A DNA stretch of 64,000 bases, taken from the NCBI RefSeq assembly GCF_001274785.1, contig NZ_LHPI01000001.1, positions 310,001 through 374,000 of the forward strand, in the 5' to 3' direction. The position numbers and the translations under genes are program-made. Shown piece by piece: positions 48,422 through 58,270 of the stretch (position 1 is the stretch's first letter; every line of letters begins with the position of its first letter). The notes beneath the pieces were generated by a model. The model was given only the letters and a program-made list of their open reading frames with translations. It made no database searches and was not told the origin of the DNA. Origin of the DNA: Vibrio hepatarius. GTDB lineage: Bacteria; Pseudomonadota; Gammaproteobacteria; Enterobacterales; Vibrionaceae.

Positions 48422-50539
48422 TTATATTTTAAATTGACCAACCAAATGGTTTAAACGACCTAATGACTCACTCACTGAGCGGGCGTAGTTAAGGTTTTCT
48501 GTCGCCGACTGAAGGCTTTCATCCACCACGTATTGCAATTGCTTTGAACTCTCATTGGCCGAACCGACGACCGCTTGTTGTTCTGTCGCGGCAGTGGCGA
48601 TTTGTTCGTTCATTTCGTTTAGCTGGTTAATGGCTGCTGAGATTCGTGTTAAAGCGTCTCCCGCATCACCTGCTAGCTTCACTGTGGTTTCGCCTCCCTC
48701 TTTAGAACGACTCATTGAGGTTACTGCTTCACTGGCTCCGCGTTGAAGGCTTTCTATCATGCCTTGAATCTCATTAGTGCTATTTTGAGTTCGAGAGGCA
48801 AGGGTACGAACTTCATCTGCTACGACCGCAAATCCTCGTCCTTGTTCTCCGGCTCGGGCGGCCTCTATTGCGGCATTTAGCGCCAGTAGGTTAGTTTGTT
48901 CCGCGATACCACGAATCACATCCAGTACCGAAACGATGCGTTCGACTTCCATGCTCAGTTGGTCGATGACTTTGGAGCTACTTTCAATATCTTTTGCTAG
49001 TCCTTGAACGGAACTGACCGCTTGGTTAACGACTTGGCGAGCCGACTCACCATCAGCACTCGCGCTGCGTGAGGCGTCAGAACAGCTTATTGCGTTGGAA
49101 CTGATACTATCTGCAGCGGTACTCACTTGGTCTATTGCTTGGACTACGACGTCAATATCTTCGCTTTGCTGTGCCACTCTGTCGTTGACCGTCACCGACA
49201 AACCTGAAATGGCGTCAATAGATTGGTTGATGTCTTTAGATTCTGTGGCGATTTGTGCAATCAGTGCCTGTAACTTGGCAACAAACATATTGAACGCTTT
49301 CCCCAGATTGGCAATTTCGTCTCCTCCATGTTCGTTGACTCGTTGTGTTAGATCGCCTTCTCCTTGAGCAATGTCGGTCAGTCTTACTAATAGATCATTG
49401 ATTGGGTTAATGATTGCCTTAATAAGGACGACAATGACCACAACTCCAATAACCAATGCCGCTATCCAGACAACCCCCATTGTGGATACTGCAGTAGAGA
49501 CTGAATTCGCCGCGACCTGATCGGCTGAATCTGAAATAGCATCGGCAGAGTTTGACAGTTCTTCTAGCGCTTTATCTGCGATAGCGATGTATGATCCTGC
49601 TTCTTGAATGTAGTCGTCTGCGAGTGATTCAGCTTTTAGTAGATCACGATAATTGTCGAATAACTTTTCGTCATCTGTAGCGAGCTTGTACCACTGGGCA
49701 AAGTTTGATCGTAAGTTTACTGCGTCATCTTTATCTTCTTGTGTCTCAGCGAGGTCATCGAGCACTTTCATCAAAGACGTGACATTTTCTGAGAGCTTAT
49801 CAAACTCTTGACGTATGGCATCAAGCCTTGTTATGTCTTCTTCTGCGAGATATTCGCCAGCGGTGTCTTGCATCTCAACCACGAGGCGTTGAAGTTTTAG
49901 GGCTGCCTCAACGACGGGGTAGTCTCGTTCAAACAGCTCTCCAAGAATGGCGTTTACCTGTGCGGCCGTACTGCCGAAAGTTGCTTCCAGCTTATCGCCT
50001 TGCTCTTCAGCCGTGGCCATCTCTGCTTCGTTTTCTTCGGCAAACTCGTCCAAAGCAGTAATAAGCTCTGAGCCGCTGTTATCGAATTGAACTAACAGAC
50101 GCTTCGCTGCTATTTCTTCCATTAGTTCAGTGGTGTGTGCTTGATACATTTTATCGATGGCTAAAGAGAGATTTTTGTTGGCGTCCATTGCTTGGTTTGC
50201 TAATTCAGCTTCAGTTTTGGATAACAATTTCTCTAGCTCGTTGTATGAAGTGTGAAAAGTATTGTTGAGCTCCTCAAACTTCGGATACAGCGCTTTTATC
50301 TCATCAATGTTTTCAGAAGCCATAATTTCATTGGCAACCGTTCCTTTTTCCCATAATGACGCGATCATGTCATCAGTCGACTCAATCGTGGGTGCGATAT
50401 CGTCGCTTAGCAAATTAATGTTGTCATCTAGCTCAAATATATAATAGAGACCTACACCAGCGGTGGCAGATAGCAGCAACATTAACACCATCACACCGGC
50501 AATTAGCCTAGCTTTTATTGTTGTTATTATTTTCAACAT
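48422..50539 (-). CDS. methyl-accepting chemotaxis protein with large helical sensor
   Basis: A 705-residue chemoreceptor. TM1 is at about 12-34. A long acidic, helical periplasmic domain (about 35-350, rich in Glu, Asp and Ala, resembling helical-bimodular or four-helix-bundle sensors) precedes TM2 at about 357-380. HAMP follows, then the signalling hairpin with the conserved tip [19 protein letters not shown]. The sensor is much larger than in the Cache receptor at 7122, so its ligand class differs. It ends in GQFKI with no CheR pentapeptide. Monocistronic; downstream only a weak GGAGG/CCTCC hairpin is visible (near 48389-48404). Confidence 0.9.
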   Translation of the reverse strand: MLKIITTIKARLIAGVMVLMLLLSATAGVGLYYIFELDDNINLLSDDIAPTIESTDDMIASLWEKGTVANEIMASENIDEIKALYPKFEELNNTFHTSYNELEKLLSKTEAELANQAMDANKNLSLAIDKMYQAHTTELMEEIAAKRLLVQFDNSGSELITALDEFAEENEAEMATAEEQGDKLEATFGSTAAQVNAILGELFERDYPVVEAALKLQRLVVEMQDTAGEYLAEEDITRLDAIRQEFDKLSENVTSLMKVLDDLAETQEDKDDAVNLRSNFAQWYKLATDDEKLFDNYRDLLKAESLADDYIQEAGSYIAIADKALEELSNSADAISDSADQVAANSVSTAVSTMGVVWIAALVIGVVVIVVLIKAIINPINDLLVRLTDIAQGEGDLTQRVNEHGGDEIANLGKAFNMFVAKLQALIAQIATESKDINQSIDAISGLSVTVNDRVAQQSEDIDVVVQAIDQVSTAADSISSNAISCSDASRSASADGESARQVVNQAVSSVQGLAKDIESSSKVIDQLSMEVERIVSVLDVIRGIAEQTNLLALNAAIEAARAGEQGRGFAVVADEVRTLASRTQNSTNEIQGMIESLQRGASEAVTSMSRSKEGGETTVKLAGDAGDALTRISAAINQLNEMNEQIATAATEQQAVVGSANESSKQLQYVVDESLQSATENLNYARSVSESLGRLNHLVGQFKI

Positions 50540-51105
50540 GCATTAACTCTCCATAGTTATTATGAATGTTATGGAATAAACGTATCTTTGAAAATAATGT
50601 GTTTATTAGTGGCGTGTGTATAGCGGCTTCACACTTTATGGCGTTTGCGTTTATTAAAATTCAATATCAGCATATTGGTCACTTTATCGTGTAAATAATA
50701 TGCGTTATTAAGCAGTGTATATGCGTTTTTCCTGATTTAGTCGACATTCGATGCAATACCAACCTAAGGCAACGACGGTGATGAAACTATTCGAAGTGGC
50801 GAAGTTTTCGTTCGAGCTTATCTATGATGTTTGTTTGGAAATAATCGCCGCTACACTAAGGTATGCGCGCTGCGGATAATAAGAATAGCGTTATACATTC
50901 CAACTCACTTTTCTCGAAATTCTGAAATAAATAGACTCGTTACATTGGGTAATTGTGACATGGGTTAACTAGTAGGTTTTATGGATATTAATAACATTAT
51001 CAAATAGTTGCCTAGTGTTACTGAGATAGATGTTATTATTTGCGAATGATGGTCTTTTTACTATCATTGATTCATATAAACCATAAGTTTGCTAGGGCCA
51101 ATACC
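50540..51105. other. 566-bp divergent intergenic region, no gene seen
   Basis: AT-rich spacer between the divergent chemoreceptor and PAS genes; it must contain two promoters. I could not identify convincing -35/-10 pairs, strong hairpins or a riboswitch-like fold by eye. Confidence 0.4.
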
Positions 51106-51633
51106 TTGTCTATTCAACATTCTAATAAAGAAGTCACTTTTGCAGACGACGAATTCATCGTCTCTAAAACTGACACTCAAGGACGTATCGTCTATGCCAA
51201 TCGCGTATTTATGCGCGTTTCTAACTATCCAGAGAGTGATCTGCTCGGACAACACCATAAAATTATTCGTCACCCTGACATGCCAAGAGGTGTTTTCTAT
51301 GGATTGTGGAAAACGCTGAAATCGGGTGAAGAGTTTTTTGGATTTGTAAAAAATACTACGGCTGATGGCGGGTATTACTGGGTGTTTGCCAACGTTACAC
51401 CTGATGTGGACGAAGGTAAGCTAGAAGGGTATTTTTCAGTTCGTCGTCACGCGCCAGCCGTAGCGCGAGAGGAGATTGAAAAAATCTACGATGAGATGAG
51501 AGAGATAGAGCGTAAGCACGATCGCGGTTCAGCGCCGGAGGCATCATGGAACGCGATGGTCGATAAAGTTAAGCAGCTCCATCATATGAGTTATGAAGAG
51601 TTCGTCATTAACTTGTTTAATAAACATCGCTAA
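51106..51633 (+). CDS. PAS-domain sensor protein (Aer N-terminal-like)
   Basis: About 175 residues from the TTG at 51106 (AGGG 8 nt upstream). ATGs at 51046/51049 give an N-terminus that looks like translated leader (hydrophobic, ATA/AGG codons), so I prefer the TTG, with doubt. A single PAS domain (about 8-110) shows [41 protein letters not shown] and [11 protein letters not shown], as in Aer and related FAD- or haem-binding PAS proteins. A helical tail follows and there is no signalling domain. The chemoreceptor gene starts 11 bp downstream, so this is probably its soluble sensor. Confidence 0.85.
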   Translation: MSIQHSNKEVTFADDEFIVSKTDTQGRIVYANRVFMRVSNYPESDLLGQHHKIIRHPDMPRGVFYGLWKTLKSGEEFFGFVKNTTADGGYYWVFANVTPDVDEGKLEGYFSVRRHAPAVAREEIEKIYDEMREIERKHDRGSAPEASWNAMVDKVKQLHHMSYEEFVINLFNKHR

Positions 51634-51644
51634 GAGGTCTCATC

Positions 51645-53126
51645 ATGCAAAAAAATCACGTCAGTAAAAATGTGCCTCTTCTGAGGCAAAAGTTCCTCCT
51701 AGTTTGTTTAGTGTTTCTCGCCATTACGTTGGGCATGCTAGGTTTTAGTTTCTATTATCACGGTTTTTCCTTAAATGAAGTGCTACTCGCATTTGTCGCA
51801 CTTGCATTTTCGGCTTATGCATATCGAGATTACACCCGCCACCTTTCAACGTTAGAACGTATTCATGATGCGCTTGTTCAGGCCAAGAATGGCAAGACGC
51901 ATGTTCGTATTACAGAGACGAAAGGTTTGGGTGAAGTTGGCTTTGTCGCTTGGGCGCTCAACGATTTCCTCGATATTATCGAAACGAACTCACGTGAACT
52001 TTCTAACAGCTTTGAAGCGACGGGCAAAGGAAAGTACTACCGTAAGTTGATGACGGACGGCATGCCAAAAGGCTTTGCACGTACTATGCATGAGGTTAAT
52101 CAGGCAGTAGATTCGATGAATAAGGTCCATATCTTTGCGCGCCAAAATCGCCTGAAGAGTGAGCTTCACCGGATTAATACCGGCAACTTGCTCGGTAACC
52201 TGAAAAACAACCAAGCTGAGTTAGTGAATCTATCGAGCAAGATGGACGACGTACTTAACATTGCGACCGAAAGCCGCGATGGTGCAGAAGAGAGTCGTGC
52301 GCTGGTTGAGAAGATCCGTATTGCGTTGGCGAGTATGACCGAATGTATGCAAAACATGGAGTCAACCGCGCAAGAACTAGGTGAAGAAAGTGGCCGCATC
52401 TCTGAAACCATCGATGTGATTACTGGCATTGCTGAGCAGACCAACTTGTTGGCGCTTAATGCGGCGATTGAAGCAGCACGAGCGGGTGAAGTTGGGCGTG
52501 GCTTTGCGGTTGTTGCAGATGAAGTCCGTTTGCTTGCTGATAGAACCCGTGAGTCTACTCATAATATCAGTCAGACGATCCATTCGATTACCGGGCGTAT
52601 TCACGAAGTGGTATCTCAAACCTCAGAGGTGTCTCAGCAAACCAGTATTGTGGCGAATGAAGTGGATCACTTCCATGATAGCTTTGATAAAGTCGCGACC
52701 GCATCTGAAGCAACGATCAAACTGGCGAATGAGACTAAAGATATGTCGTTTGCCTCATTGGTTAAGCTTGACCATATCGTCTACATGCAAAACGGTTATA
52801 TCGCACTGGAGAAAAACGGTGTTGGTACAGAAGCAGACGCCGTTCAAGTTGATCACTTTAACTGCCGCTTAGGACAGTGGTACTACAACGGTGAAGGTAG
52901 CGACACATTCAGTCATCTTAGCTCGTTCAAACTAATGGAGAGCAGTCACGCGGTGGTGCATAAAAACATGCGCGTTGCGATGGACTTAGTTAAGGAAGAT
53001 TGGTTAGGTGACGATGATGTTCTGGCAGAGCTTCTCTCTGTCGTTGAGGGCGCTGAACACGCTAGTATGGATGTGGTAAACGCGATAACCAATGTCGTGC
53101 AAGAGAAGCATGCACAGTATGCGTAA
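51645..53126 (+). CDS. methyl-accepting chemotaxis protein with C-terminal CZB zinc-binding domain
   Basis: 493 residues. Two adjacent TMs (about 15-32 and 42-60) with almost no periplasmic loop, so sensing is cytoplasmic. A HAMP-like/helical region leads to the signalling tip [19 protein letters not shown] at 264-282. The second half of the hairpin is short, and the protein ends in a CZB domain: His377 (KLDHIVY), His404-x2-Cys407 with LGQWYY, and His435 (MESSHAVVH), the 3His/1Cys zinc set. CZB domains sense zinc or hypochlorite-type oxidants in characterised proteins. Co-transcribed with the PAS protein 11 bp upstream. Confidence 0.9.
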   Translation: MQKNHVSKNVPLLRQKFLLVCLVFLAITLGMLGFSFYYHGFSLNEVLLAFVALAFSAYAYRDYTRHLSTLERIHDALVQAKNGKTHVRITETKGLGEVGFVAWALNDFLDIIETNSRELSNSFEATGKGKYYRKLMTDGMPKGFARTMHEVNQAVDSMNKVHIFARQNRLKSELHRINTGNLLGNLKNNQAELVNLSSKMDDVLNIATESRDGAEESRALVEKIRIALASMTECMQNMESTAQELGEESGRISETIDVITGIAEQTNLLALNAAIEAARAGEVGRGFAVVADEVRLLADRTRESTHNISQTIHSITGRIHEVVSQTSEVSQQTSIVANEVDHFHDSFDKVATASEATIKLANETKDMSFASLVKLDHIVYMQNGYIALEKNGVGTEADAVQVDHFNCRLGQWYYNGEGSDTFSHLSSFKLMESSHAVVHKNMRVAMDLVKEDWLGDDDVLAELLSVVEGAEHASMDVVNAITNVVQEKHAQYA

Positions 53127-53156
53127 AACCACTAAGTCGATTAACCGATAGAAAGT

Positions 53157-53186
53157 AAAAAGGAGTACGCAATGTACTCCTTTTTA
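53157..53186 (+). terminator. terminator after PAS-chemoreceptor operon
   Basis: A 12-bp stem (53157-53168 with 53174-53185), GCAAT loop, flanking A and T runs. About 30 bp after the stop codon. Confidence 0.85.
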
Positions 53187-53260
53187 AATGCCAGTATTTA
53201 GCGAGTGATCAGCAGGCCTGTTAGGGCTAGCCTCGCCAAACTAAACGGTGAAGGAAAGTC

Positions 53261-53398
53261 TTATAGACCGCCTTCTTGCTGTGCTTGCTTTACAAGTGCC
53301 TGGCGTTGAGTTTCCTTCTCTAAAACCACTTCATTTTCCTTTTCGAATTTGTGTTCCTGTGCTTGTGGAACAAAAACAAAGTACTTATTAATAGTCAT
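53261..53398 (-). CDS. small hypothetical protein, 45 aa
   Basis: A complete 45-codon ORF starting MTINKYFVFVPQ and continuing as a Lys/Glu/Gln-rich helix to QEGGL. TGAGG lies about 9 nt before the ATG. Soluble, very polar, no known family. A good start site and biased, protein-like composition argue for a real gene. Confidence 0.55.
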   Translation of the reverse strand: MTINKYFVFVPQAQEHKFEKENEVVLEKETQRQALVKQAQQEGGL

Positions 53399-53806
53399 CG
53401 TAGAACCTCAGTTAGTTAATACACCGTCCGTAAGCGTTAAGTCATTGCGAATCACAACACCGCGTTATGTCCGCATCATCAAATTAGAGGAGTTGCGATT
53501 GGCAAACATCCTCCGTTTGGAATTTATTTTAGGAGGAGTAGCTGGTATTACCTGTATGCAAATTCTCCACCTTTTGCTTTCCTATCATCACGGTGTCTAA
53601 CCCTATGTAACCGGTTGACTAAATACTCTAATGTGATGAACGTCACGGATTCTACTCCAGTAAATAGGGATTTGAAAAGCCTGTAAGGTCAGGTTTTGGT
53701 GAAGATATATACAGAATGATTCGCTGGAAATGGTGATTACTTGAATAAATTCAGAATGATGGAGTTAGTTTTATCAATAAATTTTCGATAAGAAAAAAGT
53801 GTAAAA
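53399..53806. other. intergenic region with one tiny ORF candidate
   Basis: Apart from the 33-codon ORF at 53499 (separate entry) this 408-bp region holds only a TCCTCC/GGAGGA inverted repeat (53509-53514 and 53532-53537), which falls inside that ORF. I see no terminator. Confidence 0.35.
53499..53600 (+). CDS. candidate 33-aa hydrophobic peptide
   Basis: A TTG-started ORF of 33 codons with an unusually good ribosome-binding site (AGAGGAG, 6-nt spacing). The peptide has one hydrophobic stretch (LEFILGGVAGITCMQILHLLL) with charged or His-rich ends, so it would be a single-pass small membrane protein. No family is recognised and TTG starts are uncommon, so this is tentative. Confidence 0.3.
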   Translation: MANILRLEFILGGVAGITCMQILHLLLSYHHGV

Positions 53807-54121
53807 TTAGTTTTCAATCGCTTTAATTGCTTGTGCGACGCTGGTGAAATGCATTTTTATTATGCATACCTGAGCATTTGCAAACTCGTGTTCTTGAATC
53901 AGAGTTGATGCTTGTGCTGCGTCTATTTTCACGTCAGTAGGGCGTAGAGTAAGGGATGATGTCGTATTTTCTATGGAATATGTATTCCCTTGTGAGTCGA
54001 TGAGGCGATCTTCGTTTTGAAGAATCATGTCGCCACAGTCAGCGATAAAGGCATCATGATTTTTGATGAAAATTAACTCATCGTCGCCAGCGAGTTTCAA
54101 AATACAAGGCCAGTGAATCAT
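53807..54121 (-). CDS. DUF4144 domain-containing protein
   Basis: A 104-residue soluble protein with start MIHWPCILKLAGDDELIFI and a mostly beta N-terminal half, which I recognise as the Vibrio DUF4144 family. There is no signal peptide. Function unknown. The gene lies downstream of gnd on the same strand, but the gnd terminator hairpin (54148-54173) separates them, so it has its own transcript. Confidence 0.7.
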   Translation of the reverse strand: MIHWPCILKLAGDDELIFIKNHDAFIADCGDMILQNEDRLIDSQGNTYSIENTTSSLTLRPTDVKIDAAQASTLIQEHEFANAQVCIIKMHFTSVAQAIKAIEN

Positions 54122-54147
54122 AGAGACTCCAAATTACGTTGAATCAA

Positions 54148-54173
54148 AAAACGCACTACGAATAGTGCGTTTT
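54148..54173 (-). terminator. terminator after gnd
   Basis: An 11-bp stem AAAACGCACTA/TAGTGCGTTTT (54148-54158 with 54163-54173), CGAA loop, and A run upstream giving a T run on the minus strand. Confidence 0.8.
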
Positions 54174-54198
54174 CATTAACTGCTTAGTGACTCGGCGA

Positions 54199-55647
54199 TT
54201 AAACGTCGTAAGTCGTTGACGCTGTGTTGCCGCCTGTACCTGTCCAGTTCGTGTGGAAGAACTCACCACGTTCACGGTCGATACGCTCGTAAGTGTGAGC
54301 ACCAAAGTAGTCACGTTGAGCTTGAAGCAGGTTAGCTGGTAGACGCGCTGTTGTGTAGCCGTCTAGGAAAGTCAGGGCAGAAGTCGTACATGGCATTGGG
54401 ATGCCTGCTTCTAGAGACTTAGCTGCTACTTTACGCCATGCTACTAGGCTGTTTTGTAGGATGCCTTTGAAGTAATCATCAGAACCTAGGAATGCTAGAT
54501 CTGGGTTCGCTTCGTATGCATCACGAATGTTGCCTAGGAATGCAGAGCGGATGATACAACCACCACGCCACATAAGAGCAACGTTACCGTAGTTTAGGTC
54601 CCAGCCGTTTTCGTTAGACGCTTCGCGCATTAGCATAAAGCCTTGAGCGTAAGAGATGATCTTAGACGCTAAAAGAGCCTGACGCAGTGCATCAACCCAT
54701 TCTTGCTTGTCGCCTTCAACTGGAGTGATTGTTTTACCGAACAGTTTCTCAGCTTCAACACGTTGGTCTTTCAGTGCAGATAGACAACGAGAGAATACAG
54801 ATTCAGAGATTAGCGTTAGAGGAATACCTAGGTCTAGCGCGTTGATACCTGTCCATTTACCCGTACCTTTTTGGCCAGCAGTGTCTAGGATCTTCTCTAC
54901 CAGTGCTTCACCGTCTTCATCTTTGTAGCCAAGGATGTCAGCTGTGATTTCGACTAGGTAGCTGTCTAGTTCCGTTTTGTTCCAGTCAGCGAATACTGCT
55001 TGCATCTCGTCTGCAGACATACCAAGGCCGTCTTTCATGAACTGGTAAGCTTCAGTGATCAGCTGCATGTCACCGTATTCGATGCCGTTGTGAACCATCT
55101 TAACGAAGTGACCTGCACCGTCGTTACCAACCCAGTCACAGCAAGGCTCGCCAGCGTCAGTTTTTGCCGAGATACCTTGGAAGATAGGCTTAACCGCTTC
55201 CCAAGCTTCAGCTGCGCCGCCAGGCATGATAGATGGACCAAAACGTGCACCTTCTTCACCACCAGATACACCAGTACCGATGAAGTGGATGCCTTTTTCA
55301 CGTAGTGCTGCAACGCGACGGTTTGTATCTGGGTAGTTCGTGTTACCACCGTCGATGATGATGTCGCCTTTGTCTAGTAGAGGGACTAGAGCGTCGATGA
55401 ACTTGTCTACCACGTCACCTGCGCGAACCATTAGCATCACTTTACGTGGCGTTTCTAGCTTTTCTACTAGTTCTTCAAGAGAGTATGCGCCAACGATGTT
55501 GGTGCCTTTTGCTGGACCTTCTAGGAACTCGTCTACTTTTGCAGCCGTACGGTTGTGCGCCACAACTTTAAAGCCGTGGTCATTCATGTTTAGGATAAGG
55601 TTTTGACCCATTACCGCTAGGCCAATTACACCGATATCACCTTTCAT
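54199..55647 (-). CDS. gnd: 6-phosphogluconate dehydrogenase (decarboxylating)
   Basis: A 482-residue enzyme making ribulose 5-phosphate, CO2 and NADPH. The NADP-binding IGVIGLAVMGQNL fingerprint is at the N-terminus, followed by the substrate motif VSGGEEGARFGPSIMPGG and the catalytic Lys/Asn helix GAGHFVKMVHNGIEYGDMQ. The C-terminal tail (ERIDRERGEFFHTNWTG) is complete. Third gene of the zwf-pgl-gnd operon, 39 bp after pgl. Confidence 0.97.
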   Translation of the reverse strand: MKGDIGVIGLAVMGQNLILNMNDHGFKVVAHNRTAAKVDEFLEGPAKGTNIVGAYSLEELVEKLETPRKVMLMVRAGDVVDKFIDALVPLLDKGDIIIDGGNTNYPDTNRRVAALREKGIHFIGTGVSGGEEGARFGPSIMPGGAAEAWEAVKPIFQGISAKTDAGEPCCDWVGNDGAGHFVKMVHNGIEYGDMQLITEAYQFMKDGLGMSADEMQAVFADWNKTELDSYLVEITADILGYKDEDGEALVEKILDTAGQKGTGKWTGINALDLGIPLTLISESVFSRCLSALKDQRVEAEKLFGKTITPVEGDKQEWVDALRQALLASKIISYAQGFMLMREASNENGWDLNYGNVALMWRGGCIIRSAFLGNIRDAYEANPDLAFLGSDDYFKGILQNSLVAWRKVAAKSLEAGIPMPCTTSALTFLDGYTTARLPANLLQAQRDYFGAHTYERIDRERGEFFHTNWTGTGGNTASTTYDV

Positions 55648-55686
55648 TATTTCTCTCCAATTTTCTCTAATGGACGAGCGACCGTA

Positions 55687-56399
55687 CTAGACGATTTTCG
55701 CCGCTGCATCTAAATCTAAGTACCACTCCGTTTCACCAGTATTAGACTGGATTTTTGCTGCAGGGTAAGGCAGCTCGCTTGCTGGAGTGGTGTGAATTTC
55801 GTGAACGATTTCAACTTTACCTGAGCCAAGCACTAGGTAGCTGATTCGTTTTGCTGCTTCGAGCACTTTCGCGGTTTTAGACACGCGAAGCTGACCAGAT
55901 TCAGGATGAGACGCAACCAGAGATAGGTTCTCGTCTGCGTAGTTAGTTTGACCTGGGAACAGAGAAGCTGTGTGACCATCGGCGCCAACGCCTAGCAGAA
56001 TCCAGTCAAATACTGGTGTGCCGTTTTCACAAGGGATAACGTCCGCCATCTCTTTTGCGAAACGTTCTGCTTCGCCTTGCGGGTCGTTCTCACCAAGAAT
56101 GCGGTGAATGTTCTCCGCTGGTAGGTTCACTTTGCTAAACAGCAGCGCGTTTGCTTCGCCGTAGTTGCTCTCTGCGTCATCGGGTGCAACGCAACGCTCA
56201 TCACCCCACCAGAAGTGAAGGTTTTGCCATTGAATTGACTCTGCGTACGCGTCGCTTGCTAGAAGCTTAAACAACATTTTTGGTGTGCTACCACCAGATA
56301 GTGAGATATGAACAGGTCGTCCTTGTTCGCTCAGCGCTTTCATGTCGTTGGCCAAGCTTTCCACAACCTGCTGTGCTGTGTCGAAGATCTTATGGTTGA

Positions 56400-56403
<4 letters not shown>
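55687..56403 (-). CDS. pgl: 6-phosphogluconolactonase
   Basis: A 238-residue lactonase of the DevB/SOL type that hydrolyses 6-phosphogluconolactone. It shows [14 protein letters not shown] near 35-48, WGDERCV near 87 and [14 protein letters not shown] near 138-151, the family's phosphosugar-binding signatures. Its start overlaps the zwf stop by 4 bp (ATGA), so it is translationally coupled. Confidence 0.95.
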
Positions 56404-57905
<1,502 letters not shown>

Positions 57906-58270
57906 CTTTCCCTTCAAAACGAGGTAGTTGTTCTGCGCCTATAAAAGGCTCTAATGCGCAGCCAAGCTATCAGCGGCACAAAAATAATAAAAATAGGTTT
58001 TACCTATTACTTAAATAGGCAAAAACATTAAAACGGCTTAGGCAAAAGCAATATCTATGCAACTGCTTGCCAAAATATCGAGACTATTGTCAATTTGGCA
58101 GCGTATTGTCCATGAGTATTTGACTTACATCAACCTTTGAAGACGCAATCGATTAAATAATGACTGATTTTCGTCTAAGTTATTGATTGTTATAAGTGAT
58201 GACTCAGAACCACGACAAGACAAAATTAGAGCTTTAATTCTAATGTAGGCCAGTGGTTCTGACTGATTCT
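57906..58270. promoter_or_regulatory. zwf upstream region with palindrome; HD-GYP 3' inverted repeat
   Basis: Holds a perfect inverted repeat AATAGGT-TTT-ACCTATT (57992-58008) with a further half-site AATAGG at 58014-58019, embedded in AT-rich DNA where a zwf promoter would be. At 58204-58213 and 58253-58262, TCAGAACCAC/GTGGTTCTGA forms a long hairpin with an inner ATTAGA/TCTAAT stem, next to the end of the HD-GYP gene. No ORF seen. Confidence 0.5.

Noticed and set aside
51040..51105. N-terminal extension of the PAS protein
   Set aside because: The extra residues look like translated AT-rich leader with rare codons and lie outside the PAS domain; the TTG at 51106 has a better-placed ribosome-binding site. 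Still uncertain.
50540..51105. Possible c-di-GMP (GEMM) or other riboswitch in the long leader regions
   Set aside because: I looked for the conserved GEMM core in this and the other gaps over 300 bp and did not find it.
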